Positions 23,529 to 32,512 of a stretch of DNA of 64,000 bases are shown piece after piece. The stretch is from NCBI GenBank assembly GCA_964249735.1, contig CAXUDP010000002.1:11049-75048 (forward strand), in the 5' to 3' direction. Numbering within the stretch: the stretch's first letter is position 1; each line of letters begins with the position of its first letter. The notes under the pieces are model-generated. The model worked only from the letters and a program-made list of their open reading frames with translations, was not told the origin of the DNA and did not search any database. Both the position numbers and the translations under genes were made by a program. The stretch comes from Lichenicola sp964249735. GTDB lineage: Bacteria; Pseudomonadota; Alphaproteobacteria; Acetobacterales; Acetobacteraceae.

Positions 23529-24407
23529 TCAGCCGAGCAGGCCGACCTCCTCCATCGCCGCCCGTACCACGGCACGGGTCTCGTCACGCAGCGGAGCCAG
23601 CGGCAGGCGGCAGGTTTCGCCGGCCCTTCGGAGCAGGCTTGCCGCATACTTCACCGGGGCCGGGCTGCTTTCGGCGAACAAGGCGTCGTGCAGCGGCAGC
23701 AGCCGGTCCTGCAGCGCCATCGCCGCCCGGACGTCGCCCCGGTCCCAGGCTCCCTGCATCTGTGCGCACAGGACGGGAGCGACATTGGCGGTGACGCTGA
23801 TGCAGCCGGATCCTCCGGCGGCATTATACGCCAGCGCGGTGCCGTCCTCGCCGGACAGCTGGCAGAACCCAGGCCCGGCGGCACGACGGATCTGCAGCGG
23901 GCGGAGCAGGTTGGCGGTGGCGTCCTTCACGCCGATGATGTTGGGATGCCGCGCCAGCCGCGCCATGGTCTCGACGCTCATGTCGATCACGCTGCGGGCC
24001 GGGATGTTGTAGATCACGATCGGCAGGTCGACCGCATCGGCGATCGCCATGTAGTGCCGATACAGCCCGTCCTGGGTCGGCTTGTTGTAATAGGGCGTCA
24101 CCACGAGAGCGCCGTCCGCCCCCGCCTCCCTGGCGTGGCGCGTGATGGCGATGGCCTCCGCCGTGCTGCTGGAGCCGGTGCCGGCCAGCACGCCGACGCG
24201 GCCGGAGGCGGTGCGGACCGCCAGGTCGATCAATCGCCGATGTTCCCCGTCCGTCAGGGTCGGGCTTTCGCCGGTGGTGCCGGTGGGCACCACGGCGCTG
24301 GTGCCGCTCTCGATCTGCCACGCGATCAAACGCTCGAAAGCCGCCTCATCCAGGGCGCCGTCCGGCTGCATGGGGGTGATGAGGGCGACGATCGAGCCCT
24401 TGAACAT
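23529..24407 (-). CDS. dapA: 4-hydroxy-tetrahydrodipicolinate synthase
   Basis: First committed step of lysine and meso-DAP synthesis, condensing pyruvate with aspartate semialdehyde. 292 aa. Substrate-site motif PTGTTGESPTL near residue 43; the catalytic tyrosine is in VIYNIPARS and the Schiff-base lysine in IIGVKDATANL. The pair dapA-smpB is conserved. It diverges from the slt gene over about 150 nt. Confidence 0.97.
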   Translation of the reverse strand: MFKGSIVALITPMQPDGALDEAAFERLIAWQIESGTSAVVPTGTTGESPTLTDGEHRRLIDLAVRTASGRVGVLAGTGSSSTAEAIAITRHAREAGADGALVVTPYYNKPTQDGLYRHYMAIADAVDLPIVIYNIPARSVIDMSVETMARLARHPNIIGVKDATANLLRPLQIRRAAGPGFCQLSGEDGTALAYNAAGGSGCISVTANVAPVLCAQMQGAWDRGDVRAAMALQDRLLPLHDALFAESSPAPVKYAASLLRRAGETCRLPLAPLRDETRAVVRAAMEEVGLLG

Positions 24408-24559
24408 GGTCGACTCCCCGACGGCGTCCGGCCGGATCCTTGTGGGCCGCGGTTCGCCGGACCGGTCGGCGCCGCTCGTTCTAGACCAGCTTGGGCCGGG
24501 CTGGAACAGTGCATGCTCTTGCCGCGGGCGCCGGTTCGCCGGATGCTGCGTCCACGCCG

Positions 24560-26611
24560 ATGATCCCCCGTCCCCGCCTTCCGATCCGCTCCGGACCCGA
24601 TGCGCGGACGCGGCCCGGGCTGCTGATCCTCGCCCTCCTGCCGCTTGCCGGCTGCGCCGGCAGCACGGTGCCGGTGGCGGCCATGGCACGGGCGGAGACA
24701 CAGGCGGCACCGGCGGTGGTGGAACGCGACGCGGCCGCGGACCGGGACGACCCGGTGGCGGCGCGGCTGTCGGTCTACCTGCGTCTGCTCCGGCCCGGCG
24801 GCGGGTCGGCTGCCGCCATCGCCGGGTTCCTGTCGCAGAACCCGACCTGGCCGAACCGGGCGCTGCTGCGCCAGCGGCTCGATCAGGCGATCGCCGCGGA
24901 AACCGACCCGGCAGCGCTGGGCGCCGTGTGCGGCAGCGTGAGCCCGGACTCCGCCGCCTCGCTGCTGCGCTGCGCCGGGATCCTTCCCTCGTCCGGATCC
25001 ACCGTGGAGCTTCCGGATGCGGTGCCGCCGGCGCTGGTGGCCGCGGCGCGCGACGCCTGGGTGCACGGCATCGACGGACCCGACCAGGCATCGGCATTCC
25101 TGCGCGTCTGGGGCCGATTCCTGACCGCGAACGACCAGGAGCACCGCTTCGATCGCCTCGAATGGGCCGGCAACGCCCTCGCCGCTGGCCGCACCCTGCC
25201 GCTGCTGCCGCCAGCGGACCAGGCGCTGGCCGCGGCCCGGCTGGCGCTGCGACGCAACACGCCGGACGCCGATGCCGTCGCGGCCTCACTGCCTGCCTCG
25301 GACGCGCACGATCCGGTGCTGGTGCTGGAGCTGACGCGCTGGCTGCGCCGCAACGGCCGCCTTGATGCCGCGGTGTCGCTCTGGCACGGCGATGCGGCAG
25401 CGGCGGAAGCGCGGGTCGGTCCCGACCGGCTGCCCGCGTTCTGGACCGAGCGTGACGCCCTGTCCCGGGACCTGCTGGGCGGGAACCGCAACGTCGACGC
25501 CCTCGCCGTCGCCGACGACCGGATGCAGGTCGAGCCGGGACCGCGACTCGACGCCGACTTCCTCACCGGCTGGATCGCGCTGCGCCGCCTGCACGACCCG
25601 GTGGCCGCCGAGGCGCGATTTGCCCCGCTGATGCAGGCGGCCGCCGTCATCACCCGCAGCCGCGGCGCCTACTGGACCGGGCGAGCCCGGCTGGCACGCG
25701 GCAATGCCGGCGGGGCCACCGCTGCGCTGGAGCAGGCGGCCGCCTTCCCGACCACCTTCTATGGACAGCTCGCCGCCGCCCGGCTGCAGCCGCCGGCGCC
25801 GGGGCCGGCGACTCTGCTGGCGCCGACCGCGGCGGATCCGGCCGCCGATCGTCTCCGGCAGCTGCACGATCCCGCCTGGACCCAGGACGAGGCGATCCGT
25901 TTCGCCGGGCTGGAGCTGGCACGGGCGGCGGAGCTGCTGGTGGCCTGGAACGACCGCAGGCACGCGCGCGCCTTCCTGCTCCGCCTCGACGCGATGGCGA
26001 CCACCGATGCCGACCACGCCCTGGCCGCCTCCCTCGCCGATCGGCTCGACCTGCCGGACGTGGCGGTAGCCGTCGCGCGCACAGCCGGCCGGCACGGGCT
26101 GGTTCTGCGTGAGGCGGGCTGGCCGCAACCGTTCACCCCGCCGGACGACACCCTGCCGCCGGGACTGGCGCTGGCGGTGATGCGTCAGGAAAGCAGCTTC
26201 GACCCGCAGGTCACGAGCCCGGCCGGCGCGCGCGGGCTGATGCAGCTCACGGACGGCACCGCCCGCGACACCGCACGCGCCGCCGGGCGGCCGGACCTGT
26301 CCGGCGGCGGAACGGTTCTGTTCGACGCGAACGCCAACATGACGCTGGGGGACGCCTACCTCGACACCCTGCTGGCCCGGTTCGGCGGCGTGGTGCCGTA
26401 TGCGGTGGCGGCCTACAACGCCGGCCCGCACCGGGTCGACCAGTGGCTGGCGGCCGGCGATCCGGCGCGTGCGCCCGCCGCCGGGATCGACCGCCAGGAC
26501 GGCATGGTCGACTGGATCGAGAGCATTCCCTACGCGGAAACGCGCAACTACGTGCAGCGGGTGATGGAGAACATGGCGATCTACCGCGCCGGACCCGGCT
26601 CCCGCGCATGA
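24560..26611 (+). CDS. slt: soluble/lipoprotein lytic murein transglycosylase
   Basis: Cleaves the glycan strands of peptidoglycan. 683 aa from the ATG at 24560. A lipobox (LLPLAGC) indicates an outer-membrane-anchored lipoprotein. A long alpha-superhelical middle part is followed by the C-terminal SLT domain: catalytic glutamate in AVMRQESSFDP, then SPAGARGLMQLT, then AVAAYNAGPHRV and the end motif ETRNYVQRVMEN. A start 69 nt upstream is possible, but it would break the signal sequence. The stop overlaps pgpA (ATGA). Confidence 0.93.
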   Translation: MIPRPRLPIRSGPDARTRPGLLILALLPLAGCAGSTVPVAAMARAETQAAPAVVERDAAADRDDPVAARLSVYLRLLRPGGGSAAAIAGFLSQNPTWPNRALLRQRLDQAIAAETDPAALGAVCGSVSPDSAASLLRCAGILPSSGSTVELPDAVPPALVAAARDAWVHGIDGPDQASAFLRVWGRFLTANDQEHRFDRLEWAGNALAAGRTLPLLPPADQALAAARLALRRNTPDADAVAASLPASDAHDPVLVLELTRWLRRNGRLDAAVSLWHGDAAAAEARVGPDRLPAFWTERDALSRDLLGGNRNVDALAVADDRMQVEPGPRLDADFLTGWIALRRLHDPVAAEARFAPLMQAAAVITRSRGAYWTGRARLARGNAGGATAALEQAAAFPTTFYGQLAAARLQPPAPGPATLLAPTAADPAADRLRQLHDPAWTQDEAIRFAGLELARAAELLVAWNDRRHARAFLLRLDAMATTDADHALAASLADRLDLPDVAVAVARTAGRHGLVLREAGWPQPFTPPDDTLPPGLALAVMRQESSFDPQVTSPAGARGLMQLTDGTARDTARAAGRPDLSGGGTVLFDANANMTLGDAYLDTLLARFGGVVPYAVAAYNAGPHRVDQWLAAGDPARAPAAGIDRQDGMVDWIESIPYAETRNYVQRVMENMAIYRAGPGSRA

Positions 26612-27096
26612 GCGGCGGGGCTCGCTGGGCGCGGGTGGTGGCGAGCTTCGGCGGCGTCGGCTTCACGCCGCGTGCGCCGGGCACGGCAGGAACGCTGGCG
26701 GCCCTGCCATTCGGCTGGGCGTTGCTGCAGGCGCCCTGGCTGCTGGTCGGGGCGATCCTGGCAGCCTGCGTCGGCGGGACCGTCGCGGTGCAGCGTGCCG
26801 CCGATGGCGTCGACCACGGCTGGATCGTGATCGACGAGGTGGCAGGGCTGTGGATCACGCTGCTCGGGCTGGTCGGCCTGCCACGGCTGCCGCCGCCGCA
26901 CGGGATCGGACTGGCGGTCGGGCTTGTGACGGCCTTCGCCCTGTTCCGGCTGCTGGACATCGCCAAGCCCGGCCCGATCGGACGGATCGACCGGCGCCAC
27001 GACTCGTTGGGGGTGATGGGCGACGACGTCGCCGCCGGGCTCGCGGGCGCGGTTCTGTTGCTCGCGGCGAGGCTGGCGCTGGATTGGGACCGATGA
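26608..27096 (+). CDS. pgpA: phosphatidylglycerophosphatase A
   Basis: Dephosphorylates phosphatidylglycerol phosphate in the inner membrane. 162 aa with several hydrophobic segments. Family motifs: GFTPRAPGTAGTLAALP near the N-terminus, the acidic DEVAGLWI in the centre and RLLDIAKPGPIGRIDRR. It is coupled to slt upstream and to cinA downstream by four-base overlaps. Confidence 0.94.
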   Translation: MSGGARWARVVASFGGVGFTPRAPGTAGTLAALPFGWALLQAPWLLVGAILAACVGGTVAVQRAADGVDHGWIVIDEVAGLWITLLGLVGLPRLPPPHGIGLAVGLVTAFALFRLLDIAKPGPIGRIDRRHDSLGVMGDDVAAGLAGAVLLLAARLALDWDR

Positions 27097-27617
27097 TTGA
27101 CCAGGACACGCTGGACCAGGCCGGGCTGCTGCTGGAACGGCTGAAGGCCGCCGGCGTGAGCGTCGCCACCGCCGAAAGCTGCACCGGCGGCCTGGTGGCG
27201 GCGGCGCTGACGCACCATGCCGGCTCGTCTGCCGCGGTGCTGGGCGGGTTCGTGACCTACTCCAACGAGATGAAGCAGGAGCTGCTCGGGGTCGGGACCG
27301 CGCTGCTCGACAAATTCGGAGCAGTGAGCGGCGAGGTCGCGGCGGCGATGGCGGAGGGTGCGCTGGCCCGGAGCGGCGCCGGCCTGGCCGTATCCATCAC
27401 CGGGATTGCCGGTCCCGGAGGCGCCACCGCGGCCAAGCCGATCGGCCTGGTCTGGTTCGGTCTGGCGCAGGCTGGCCATCCGATACGGACCGAGCGTCTG
27501 GTGCTGCCGGGCGACCGTGGTCAGGTCCGAGCGGCGTCGGTTCGCCACGCCCTCGCCTTGCTGGATGGCGCTCTGCCTGTCGATCGACCGGGCGGCGTCG
27601 ATCGAACGATGCGCTAG
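27093..27617 (+). CDS. pncC: CinA-family nicotinamide-nucleotide amidohydrolase (PncC)
   Basis: Deamidates NMN to nicotinate mononucleotide in pyridine-nucleotide salvage. 174 aa, which is the stand-alone C-terminal CinA/PncC domain. Motifs: TAESCTGGLVAAALT (catalytic serine) near residue 27, then GGFVTYSNEMK and SITGIAGPGG. Its ATG overlaps the pgpA stop. Its stop overlaps, on the other strand, the stop of the EF-hand gene; the two share CTAG. Confidence 0.94.
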   Translation: MIDQDTLDQAGLLLERLKAAGVSVATAESCTGGLVAAALTHHAGSSAAVLGGFVTYSNEMKQELLGVGTALLDKFGAVSGEVAAAMAEGALARSGAGLAVSITGIAGPGGATAAKPIGLVWFGLAQAGHPIRTERLVLPGDRGQVRAASVRHALALLDGALPVDRPGGVDRTMR

Positions 27618-27985
27618 GCGACGCCTTCCTTGCGGTGCTTGTGGTGCGACCGGTTGAAGGCATGGATCTGTTCGGCCGTGATCCATCCCTTGTGGTCGGT
27701 GTCTATCTCGTCGAAGTGCTTGGCCACACGCGGCCAATCCGCCAGCTCCACTTGTTGCCGCGTCAGGTGACCGTCATGAGTGGTGTTGGCCTGGGCGAAA
27801 TGCGCCTCGACGCCACTGGAACCGTGGCGGATCTCGATCCGGTCGGGATCGACGGCCTGGGGCGCAGCATTAGACAAAACGGTTGGCACGGATGCCGCGC
27901 GCGACGGCGCGGATTGTGCCAGGGCGGATAGCCCGGCAAGGCTGCCGCAGAGCAGGACGGCGCTGATGTTGAGGACCATGCGCAT
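27614..27985 (-). CDS. small secreted EF-hand-like protein
   Basis: 123 aa. Sec signal peptide at the N-terminus (VLNISAVLLCGSLAGLSALAQ). Two EF-hand-type loops follow: a degenerate one (NTTHDGHLTRQQ) and a near-canonical one (DTDHKGWITAEQ) with Q in place of the usual final E. Calcium sensing or storage in the periplasm is possible. The tail is very basic and His-rich (RSHHKHRKEG). It converges on pncC. Confidence 0.75.
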   Translation of the reverse strand: MRMVLNISAVLLCGSLAGLSALAQSAPSRAASVPTVLSNAAPQAVDPDRIEIRHGSSGVEAHFAQANTTHDGHLTRQQVELADWPRVAKHFDEIDTDHKGWITAEQIHAFNRSHHKHRKEGVA

Positions 27986-28102
27986 GTGGATCGCTTTCCT
28001 GACGACGCCGGTAACACCGGACTATGGGTTCCCGGCCACCGGCCTTGAACACACATAGTTGATCAGGAAAAGCTTAAAACGAGATGAACGATTCGTGATC
28101 GA

Positions 28103-28130
28103 CGGGAGGCCGACGTCAATCGGCCTCCCG
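28103..28130 (-). terminator. strong hairpin after the His-rich gene
   Basis: A perfect 11-bp stem (CGGGAGGCCGA and TCGGCCTCCCG) with a 6-nt loop follows the stop of the minus-strand His-rich gene by 9 nt. A TCGTTTTAAG stretch lies further on, but not immediately after the stem, so intrinsic termination is probable rather than certain. Confidence 0.7.
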
Positions 28131-28139
28131 GATCGGGGT

Positions 28140-28529
28140 CTACTGGCCGCCGGGCGTGTTCGACGGCGTGGTGGTACCGGTGCTGCCCGAGGAGGGGGCG
28201 CTGCCGGACGGCGGCATGGTGGACGGCGCCGCCATGCCGGTCCCCGGGGCGGTGCTGGAGGACGGCGTGCTCATCGGCGTGGTGCTGTCGCCGGAGGCGG
28301 GCGTGCTGCCACCGCGCGCGGCGGCAAGGCTCTTGGCGTTCAGCTCGTCGGTGGACGGATCACCGGCCCGCTTCGAGTGGGTCTTCGGACCCTGCATGTG
28401 ATCCATGCGGCTCGAGTGATGGTGATGGTGGTGCATCGGCGGCTTGCTGGTGTCGGTGGTCTGAGCCATGGCAGGAACAGCAAAGGCCAGCGCGGCCGTG
28501 CAGATCGAGGCACTCAGGATCGACTTCAT
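28140..28529 (-). CDS. small secreted histidine-rich protein
   Basis: 129 aa. A Sec signal peptide ends at AMA-Q (residue 22/23). The mature N-terminus carries a natural run of six histidines (residues 33-38) followed by SSRMDHM, a plausible metal-binding site for Ni, Cu or Zn. The rest is a Ser/Thr/Pro/Gly-rich low-complexity tail, probably disordered. A good ribosome-binding site (AAAAGGAAC) precedes the ATG. No family was recognised. Confidence 0.72.
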   Translation of the reverse strand: MKSILSASICTAALAFAVPAMAQTTDTSKPPMHHHHHHSSRMDHMQGPKTHSKRAGDPSTDELNAKSLAAARGGSTPASGDSTTPMSTPSSSTAPGTGMAAPSTMPPSGSAPSSGSTGTTTPSNTPGGQ

Positions 28530-28669
28530 GGATGTTCCTTTTCTGTCACGACCGACAGAGCTGTGAGACAAAGAAGCGTCGTCGGCAGACGCTCCGACAC
28601 GACCAAGCAACGACCACACGCCGTGGCAGTTGCGCCACAGTCGGATAAACCGGGACATCAGCGTGAAAA

Positions 28670-29161
28670 TCAGCTGGCCGGCGCCGGATCCGCCGTGGCG
28701 GGCGTCACGACCTGGACGGCCGGACGCGGCGGCACGCCGTAGATGTCGCGGGCGCGCTTGAGGAAGGCGCCGACCATCAGGCGGACCGCCTCGTTGAACA
28801 CCACGCCGATCGCGACCTGCAGCAGGCGCGAACGGAACTCGAACTCGACGAAGAAATCGACCAAACAACCGCGTGGGTCGGGGGTGAAGGTCCACACGTT
28901 GTTGAGGTAGCGGAACGGGCCCTTCTCGTAGCGGACCTTTACCGTGCGCGGACGGTCCAGCGCCACCCGGCTGGTGAAGCTTTCCCGGAACGGGCCGAAG
29001 CCGATGCTCATGTCGGCGACCAGCTCGGTGTCGGTGTGGCTGCGCACCCGTGCACCGGTGCACCAGGGCAGGAACTCCGGATAGCGGCCCACGTCGGCCA
29101 CCATGTCGAACAGCTGCTCGGCGGTGTAGGGAATGAGGCGGCGTTCGGCGTGGGTCGGCAT
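28670..29161 (-). CDS. coenzyme Q-binding COQ10/RatA-like START-domain protein
   Basis: 163 aa, a member of the polyketide cyclase/SRPBCC (START-like) family related to COQ10 and RatA. It fits PYTAEQLFDMVADVGRYPEFLPWC at the N-terminus (read in blocks) and LKRARDIYG near the C-terminus. It probably binds a lipid or quinone. RatA naming as a toxin is inherited from E. coli and should not be assumed. The start ATG shares its final base with the lipA stop, and lipA-ratA-cinA is a known alphaproteobacterial order. Confidence 0.9.
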   Translation of the reverse strand: MPTHAERRLIPYTAEQLFDMVADVGRYPEFLPWCTGARVRSHTDTELVADMSIGFGPFRESFTSRVALDRPRTVKVRYEKGPFRYLNNVWTFTPDPRGCLVDFFVEFEFRSRLLQVAIGVVFNEAVRLMVGAFLKRARDIYGVPPRPAVQVVTPATADPAPAS

Positions 29162-30147
29162 CAGGATGCTACGCGCGAGCCCGCCAAACGTGCCGCGCGC
29201 GCCTCGCGCAGTGCAGCAAAATCCTCGTCCGCATGATACGACGAACGGGTCAGCGGGGTCGCGCTCACCTGCAGGAAGCCTTTGGCACGCGCCATCGAGG
29301 CGTAGTCGGCGAACTCGTCCGGCGTCACGAACCGGTCCACCGCGGCATGCTTCACGCTCGGCTGCAGGTACTGGCCGAGGGTGAGGAAGTCGACCTCGGC
29401 GATGCGCAGGTCGTCCATCACCTGCAGCACCTCCGGGCGCCCTTCGCCCAGCCCCACCATCATGCCGGACTTGGTGAAGATCGCAGGATCCAGCTGCTTG
29501 ACCCGGTCCAGCAGGCGCACCGACTGGTAGTAGCGCGCACCCGGCCGGATCGTGGCATAGAGCCGGGGCACGGTTTCCAGGTTGTGGTTGAACACGTCCG
29601 GTCGGGCCTCGACCACCACCTCCAGGGCACCCGGCTTGCGCAGGAAGTCAGGGGTCAGGATCTCGACCGTAGTGTCCGGCGCAGCGCGGCGGAGCGCGCC
29701 GATCACGGCCGCGAAATGTGCCGCCCCGCCGTCCGGGAGATCGTCGCGGTCGACCGAGGTGATCACCACGTGGCGTAGGCCAAGCGTGGCCACCGCGTCG
29801 GCCACCCGTCCCGGCTCGCCCGCGTCGAGCGCGTCCGGCTGACCGGTGCGCACGTTGCAGAAGGCGCAGGCGCGTGTGCAGATCTCGCCCATGATCATCA
29901 TGGTGGCGTGGCGCTGCGACCAGCACTCGCCGATGTTGGGGCAGGCCGCCTCCTCGCACACCGTCACCAGCTTCTTGTCGCGCATCAGGGTGCGCGTCTC
30001 GTGGTAGACCGGATGCGTCGGCGCCTTGACCCGGATCCAGTCCGGCTTGCGCAGGATGGGGTTGTCCGGTCGGTGCGCCTTTTCCGGATGGCGCGGTGCT
30101 GCAACGGCGCTCCCGCTCCGGTGGTCGATCAGCACTCGGGTGGACAT
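29161..30147 (-). CDS. lipA: lipoyl synthase
   Basis: Radical-SAM enzyme inserting two sulfurs into octanoyl groups to make lipoyl cofactors for the E2 subunits. 328 aa. Auxiliary cluster cysteines are in CEEAACPNIGEC, radical-SAM cluster cysteines in CTRACAFC, and the C-terminal RSSYHA motif is present. Its substrate complex, pyruvate dehydrogenase, is encoded just upstream; the usual lpdA-lipA proximity is interrupted by the DUF3142 operon. Confidence 0.97.
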   Translation of the reverse strand: MSTRVLIDHRSGSAVAAPRHPEKAHRPDNPILRKPDWIRVKAPTHPVYHETRTLMRDKKLVTVCEEAACPNIGECWSQRHATMMIMGEICTRACAFCNVRTGQPDALDAGEPGRVADAVATLGLRHVVITSVDRDDLPDGGAAHFAAVIGALRRAAPDTTVEILTPDFLRKPGALEVVVEARPDVFNHNLETVPRLYATIRPGARYYQSVRLLDRVKQLDPAIFTKSGMMVGLGEGRPEVLQVMDDLRIAEVDFLTLGQYLQPSVKHAAVDRFVTPDEFADYASMARAKGFLQVSATPLTRSSYHADEDFAALREARAARLAGSRVAS

Positions 30148-30214
30148 GGGGCTGCGTGTATCCGCTCGGAGAAGGAAACCGTGCCCAGACAGGTGGCGCC
30201 GTGGCGGACGGGCG

Positions 30215-31669
30215 TCAAGCACGACGCTGTCGCGCGCGGACCAGCACTGCGGTTCCCCCCAGCACCACCAGCACCACACCCGCCGCGGTGACCGGCCGGC
30301 GGTGGCGACGGGCGGCCGAAGCGAGCTGGCTGAAGGGCTCCCTCCAGCGCAGCCGCGCCGCCGCGTCGAAGTCCGGCGCCGGGCAGCCATAGCCGAACCG
30401 GGTGGCGAACGGCACGATCGCACCGGAGGCCCTGTAGCGCCGGTAGAGCCGGTACGCGTCCGCCTCGTCGTCGCTCCCGAACATCCAGCCGGCGGCGCGG
30501 CACAGCACTGCGGCAACGGCCTGCGAACGCGGCGCAAGCACGTCGGCCGCGCGTTCCGCGTCGGCCGCCACTAGGAACCGGTAATGGAAGCGGCGGTTCG
30601 GCACCGCGCCGCTGCCGGCATAGCGCCAGCGCTCGTTCGCCGTGACCAACGGCCCGGAGGGCGGACTCCCCGGGCCGTAGGCGTGGTCGAACCGGGCATC
30701 GACCGCCCCCTGGTCGGGATCGAGCTCGGTGCCGAACAGTTCCAGGCCGTGCCGCCGGGCGATCAGCGCAGCCTCCCACGCCGCACGCGCCCGGTCGGTT
30801 CGCCAGAAGGCGCGTTCCGACCGGGCCAGGGCGTCCCCATAGGCTTCGGCCTCCCGGCGCTCCTCAGTCATCGTGAAGGATGCGATCGCGTCCGCCCAGC
30901 GCCTGTCGCGCATCAGCCGCCGCGCCAGCAGCTCACGCAGAGCACGAGCCGGGTTCCAGCGCCTGGCCTCCTGGTCGGTCGAACCGGCGGACACATCCTG
31001 TTCCGTCAACAACGCGACGGGCGGCACGCTGGCCGCCACGAAACGACGCAGCGCGTCGGTTGTCAGCACCCGCTCCGCGAGATAGGCAGCGTCTCCCCAG
31101 TACCGGTCGGCGAGCGGATACAGGATCGCCATTGCCTGCCCCAAATCACCCCGTGCCAGGGTGATGATGCCGGCTTCGGCCTGGACACGCCCGGCAGCCT
31201 CCGCGGTCACGGCGTCCGAATGTGCCGCCAGCTCCCGCACTGCGGCATCATAGGCGCGGCCGGTGGCGCGCAGGTCGTTCCGCTGCAGCGACAGCTTGGC
31301 GCGGATCCACGCCACCAGCGGTCCGGTTCCGTGTACCACGAACCGGTCCGCCAGATCGTAGCTGCCTTGGAGGTAGGCCAGCGCCGCCAGCCGGCCGGCA
31401 TCCTCCCCGTTCAGCCCGCTGGCGGCGGTCATGACATCCGACAACCGGTTCAGCACGCGGTCCTCGAACCGCTCCGGGCTCAGGTTCGGAAAGAACGGCG
31501 CGTCATAGAGAAGCACGTCCCTCCCGTGAGCCTCGAACATGTCCTGCGGCGCCGGGCCGGTTGCGGACAAGGCATAGAGCACGAGCAGGTGGCACAGCAG
31601 CGGGTCCTGGACGGCCGCTGCAAGCCAAGCGGACGCGCCGGGCCTGTCCGACAGCAGCGCCTCCGCCAC
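30215..31669 (-). CDS. membrane-anchored helical-repeat protein of unknown function
   Basis: 484 aa, GTG start at 31667-31669, 3 nt after the stop of the preceding gene. Mostly alpha-helical, repeat-like (TPR-like) throughout. A single C-terminal hydrophobic segment (VTAAGVVLVVLGGTAVLV) followed by basic residues suggests a tail anchor. Motifs of note: YWGDAAYLAERVLTTD and PNRRFHYRFLVAADAERAADVL. No family was recognised. With the two upstream genes it forms one apparent operon. Confidence 0.7.
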   Translation of the reverse strand: MAEALLSDRPGASAWLAAAVQDPLLCHLLVLYALSATGPAPQDMFEAHGRDVLLYDAPFFPNLSPERFEDRVLNRLSDVMTAASGLNGEDAGRLAALAYLQGSYDLADRFVVHGTGPLVAWIRAKLSLQRNDLRATGRAYDAAVRELAAHSDAVTAEAAGRVQAEAGIITLARGDLGQAMAILYPLADRYWGDAAYLAERVLTTDALRRFVAASVPPVALLTEQDVSAGSTDQEARRWNPARALRELLARRLMRDRRWADAIASFTMTEERREAEAYGDALARSERAFWRTDRARAAWEAALIARRHGLELFGTELDPDQGAVDARFDHAYGPGSPPSGPLVTANERWRYAGSGAVPNRRFHYRFLVAADAERAADVLAPRSQAVAAVLCRAAGWMFGSDDEADAYRLYRRYRASGAIVPFATRFGYGCPAPDFDAAARLRWREPFSQLASAARRHRRPVTAAGVVLVVLGGTAVLVRARQRRA

Positions 31670-31672
31670 CAG

Positions 31673-32443
31673 CTACAACGAGCTGGTGCCGCCGTCGCCG
31701 CCCAGGGTAGCCTGCTCACCGTACAGCGTCACAGCCTTGTGCAGCCCCGCGATCGCCGCATCGGTCGGATGGTCGCGTCCCGCCGCCCCGCCCTCCATCG
31801 GCAGCCCGCTTGCCCGCAGCGACAGCCGCGCTTCCTCGCCGAGGCTCGCCAGAGCCAGCCCGAGCGGATCGGCGGCGCCGCCATCGACCCGCCTGCGGAC
31901 TACCCGGAACGCGTCGGTCGCCGCCGCGTCCGCCCCGCACGCCGCCAGCGCACGGCCCAGCATGAAGCCCGCCCACAGCGTCCGGTCCGGTCCGGGTGCC
32001 GCTGGCACAGCCGACACCCGGCGGAAGCGGTCCGCTGCACCGGCGCAATCGCCCGCGTCGAAGGCGACCGCGCCTGCGACATAGAGCCGCACCCCGTCCG
32101 GCAGCGCCCGCCCGGCCGCCTCCGCAGCGTCTGCTTCGGCCTGGCGTCGCATGGCTGAGACCAGCGCCGCGTCCGACGCGGACAAGGTGCGACGCTCCTC
32201 CGACTCCCTAGTCGGCTGGTCCGTGCCGCTGCTACCTGCGGGAAGCGACGGCAGGCGCAGGGACGGCCTGGGCACCAGACGCGCCGCACCGAAGGCGAAG
32301 CTGTCGATCGGAAGGTCCTCGAGCGTCTGGTCGCGGTTGTCGAGCAGCTGCCAGGGAAAGCCCGGTCCGCAGGCGAAGGCCGCCGAGCCCGTCAGGGCGG
32401 CGGACAGGACGAGCCAGCCGCGGAGCGTCACCCGGTCGATCAT
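31673..32443 (-). CDS. secreted TPR-like protein of unknown function
   Basis: 256 aa from the ATG at 32443. A Sec signal peptide (LRGWLVLSAALTGSAAFA) is followed by CGPGFPWQLLDNRDQTL, where a cysteine comes directly after the cleavage site, so it could be a lipoprotein if the site is read as a lipobox. The rest is Ala-rich helical-repeat sequence. An upstream in-frame GTG at 32485 is a possible start. It lies between the DUF3142 gene and the membrane-anchored protein, with very short gaps, and probably functions with both. Confidence 0.7.
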   Translation of the reverse strand: MIDRVTLRGWLVLSAALTGSAAFACGPGFPWQLLDNRDQTLEDLPIDSFAFGAARLVPRPSLRLPSLPAGSSGTDQPTRESEERRTLSASDAALVSAMRRQAEADAAEAAGRALPDGVRLYVAGAVAFDAGDCAGAADRFRRVSAVPAAPGPDRTLWAGFMLGRALAACGADAAATDAFRVVRRRVDGGAADPLGLALASLGEEARLSLRASGLPMEGGAAGRDHPTDAAIAGLHKAVTLYGEQATLGGDGGTSSL

Positions 32444-32512
32444 CCATCCGTTCCCGATGCGGCATGCCGGCACCCGAGCGGCCACCGCTTCTCGAAACGT
32501 TAGCGCAACGGA

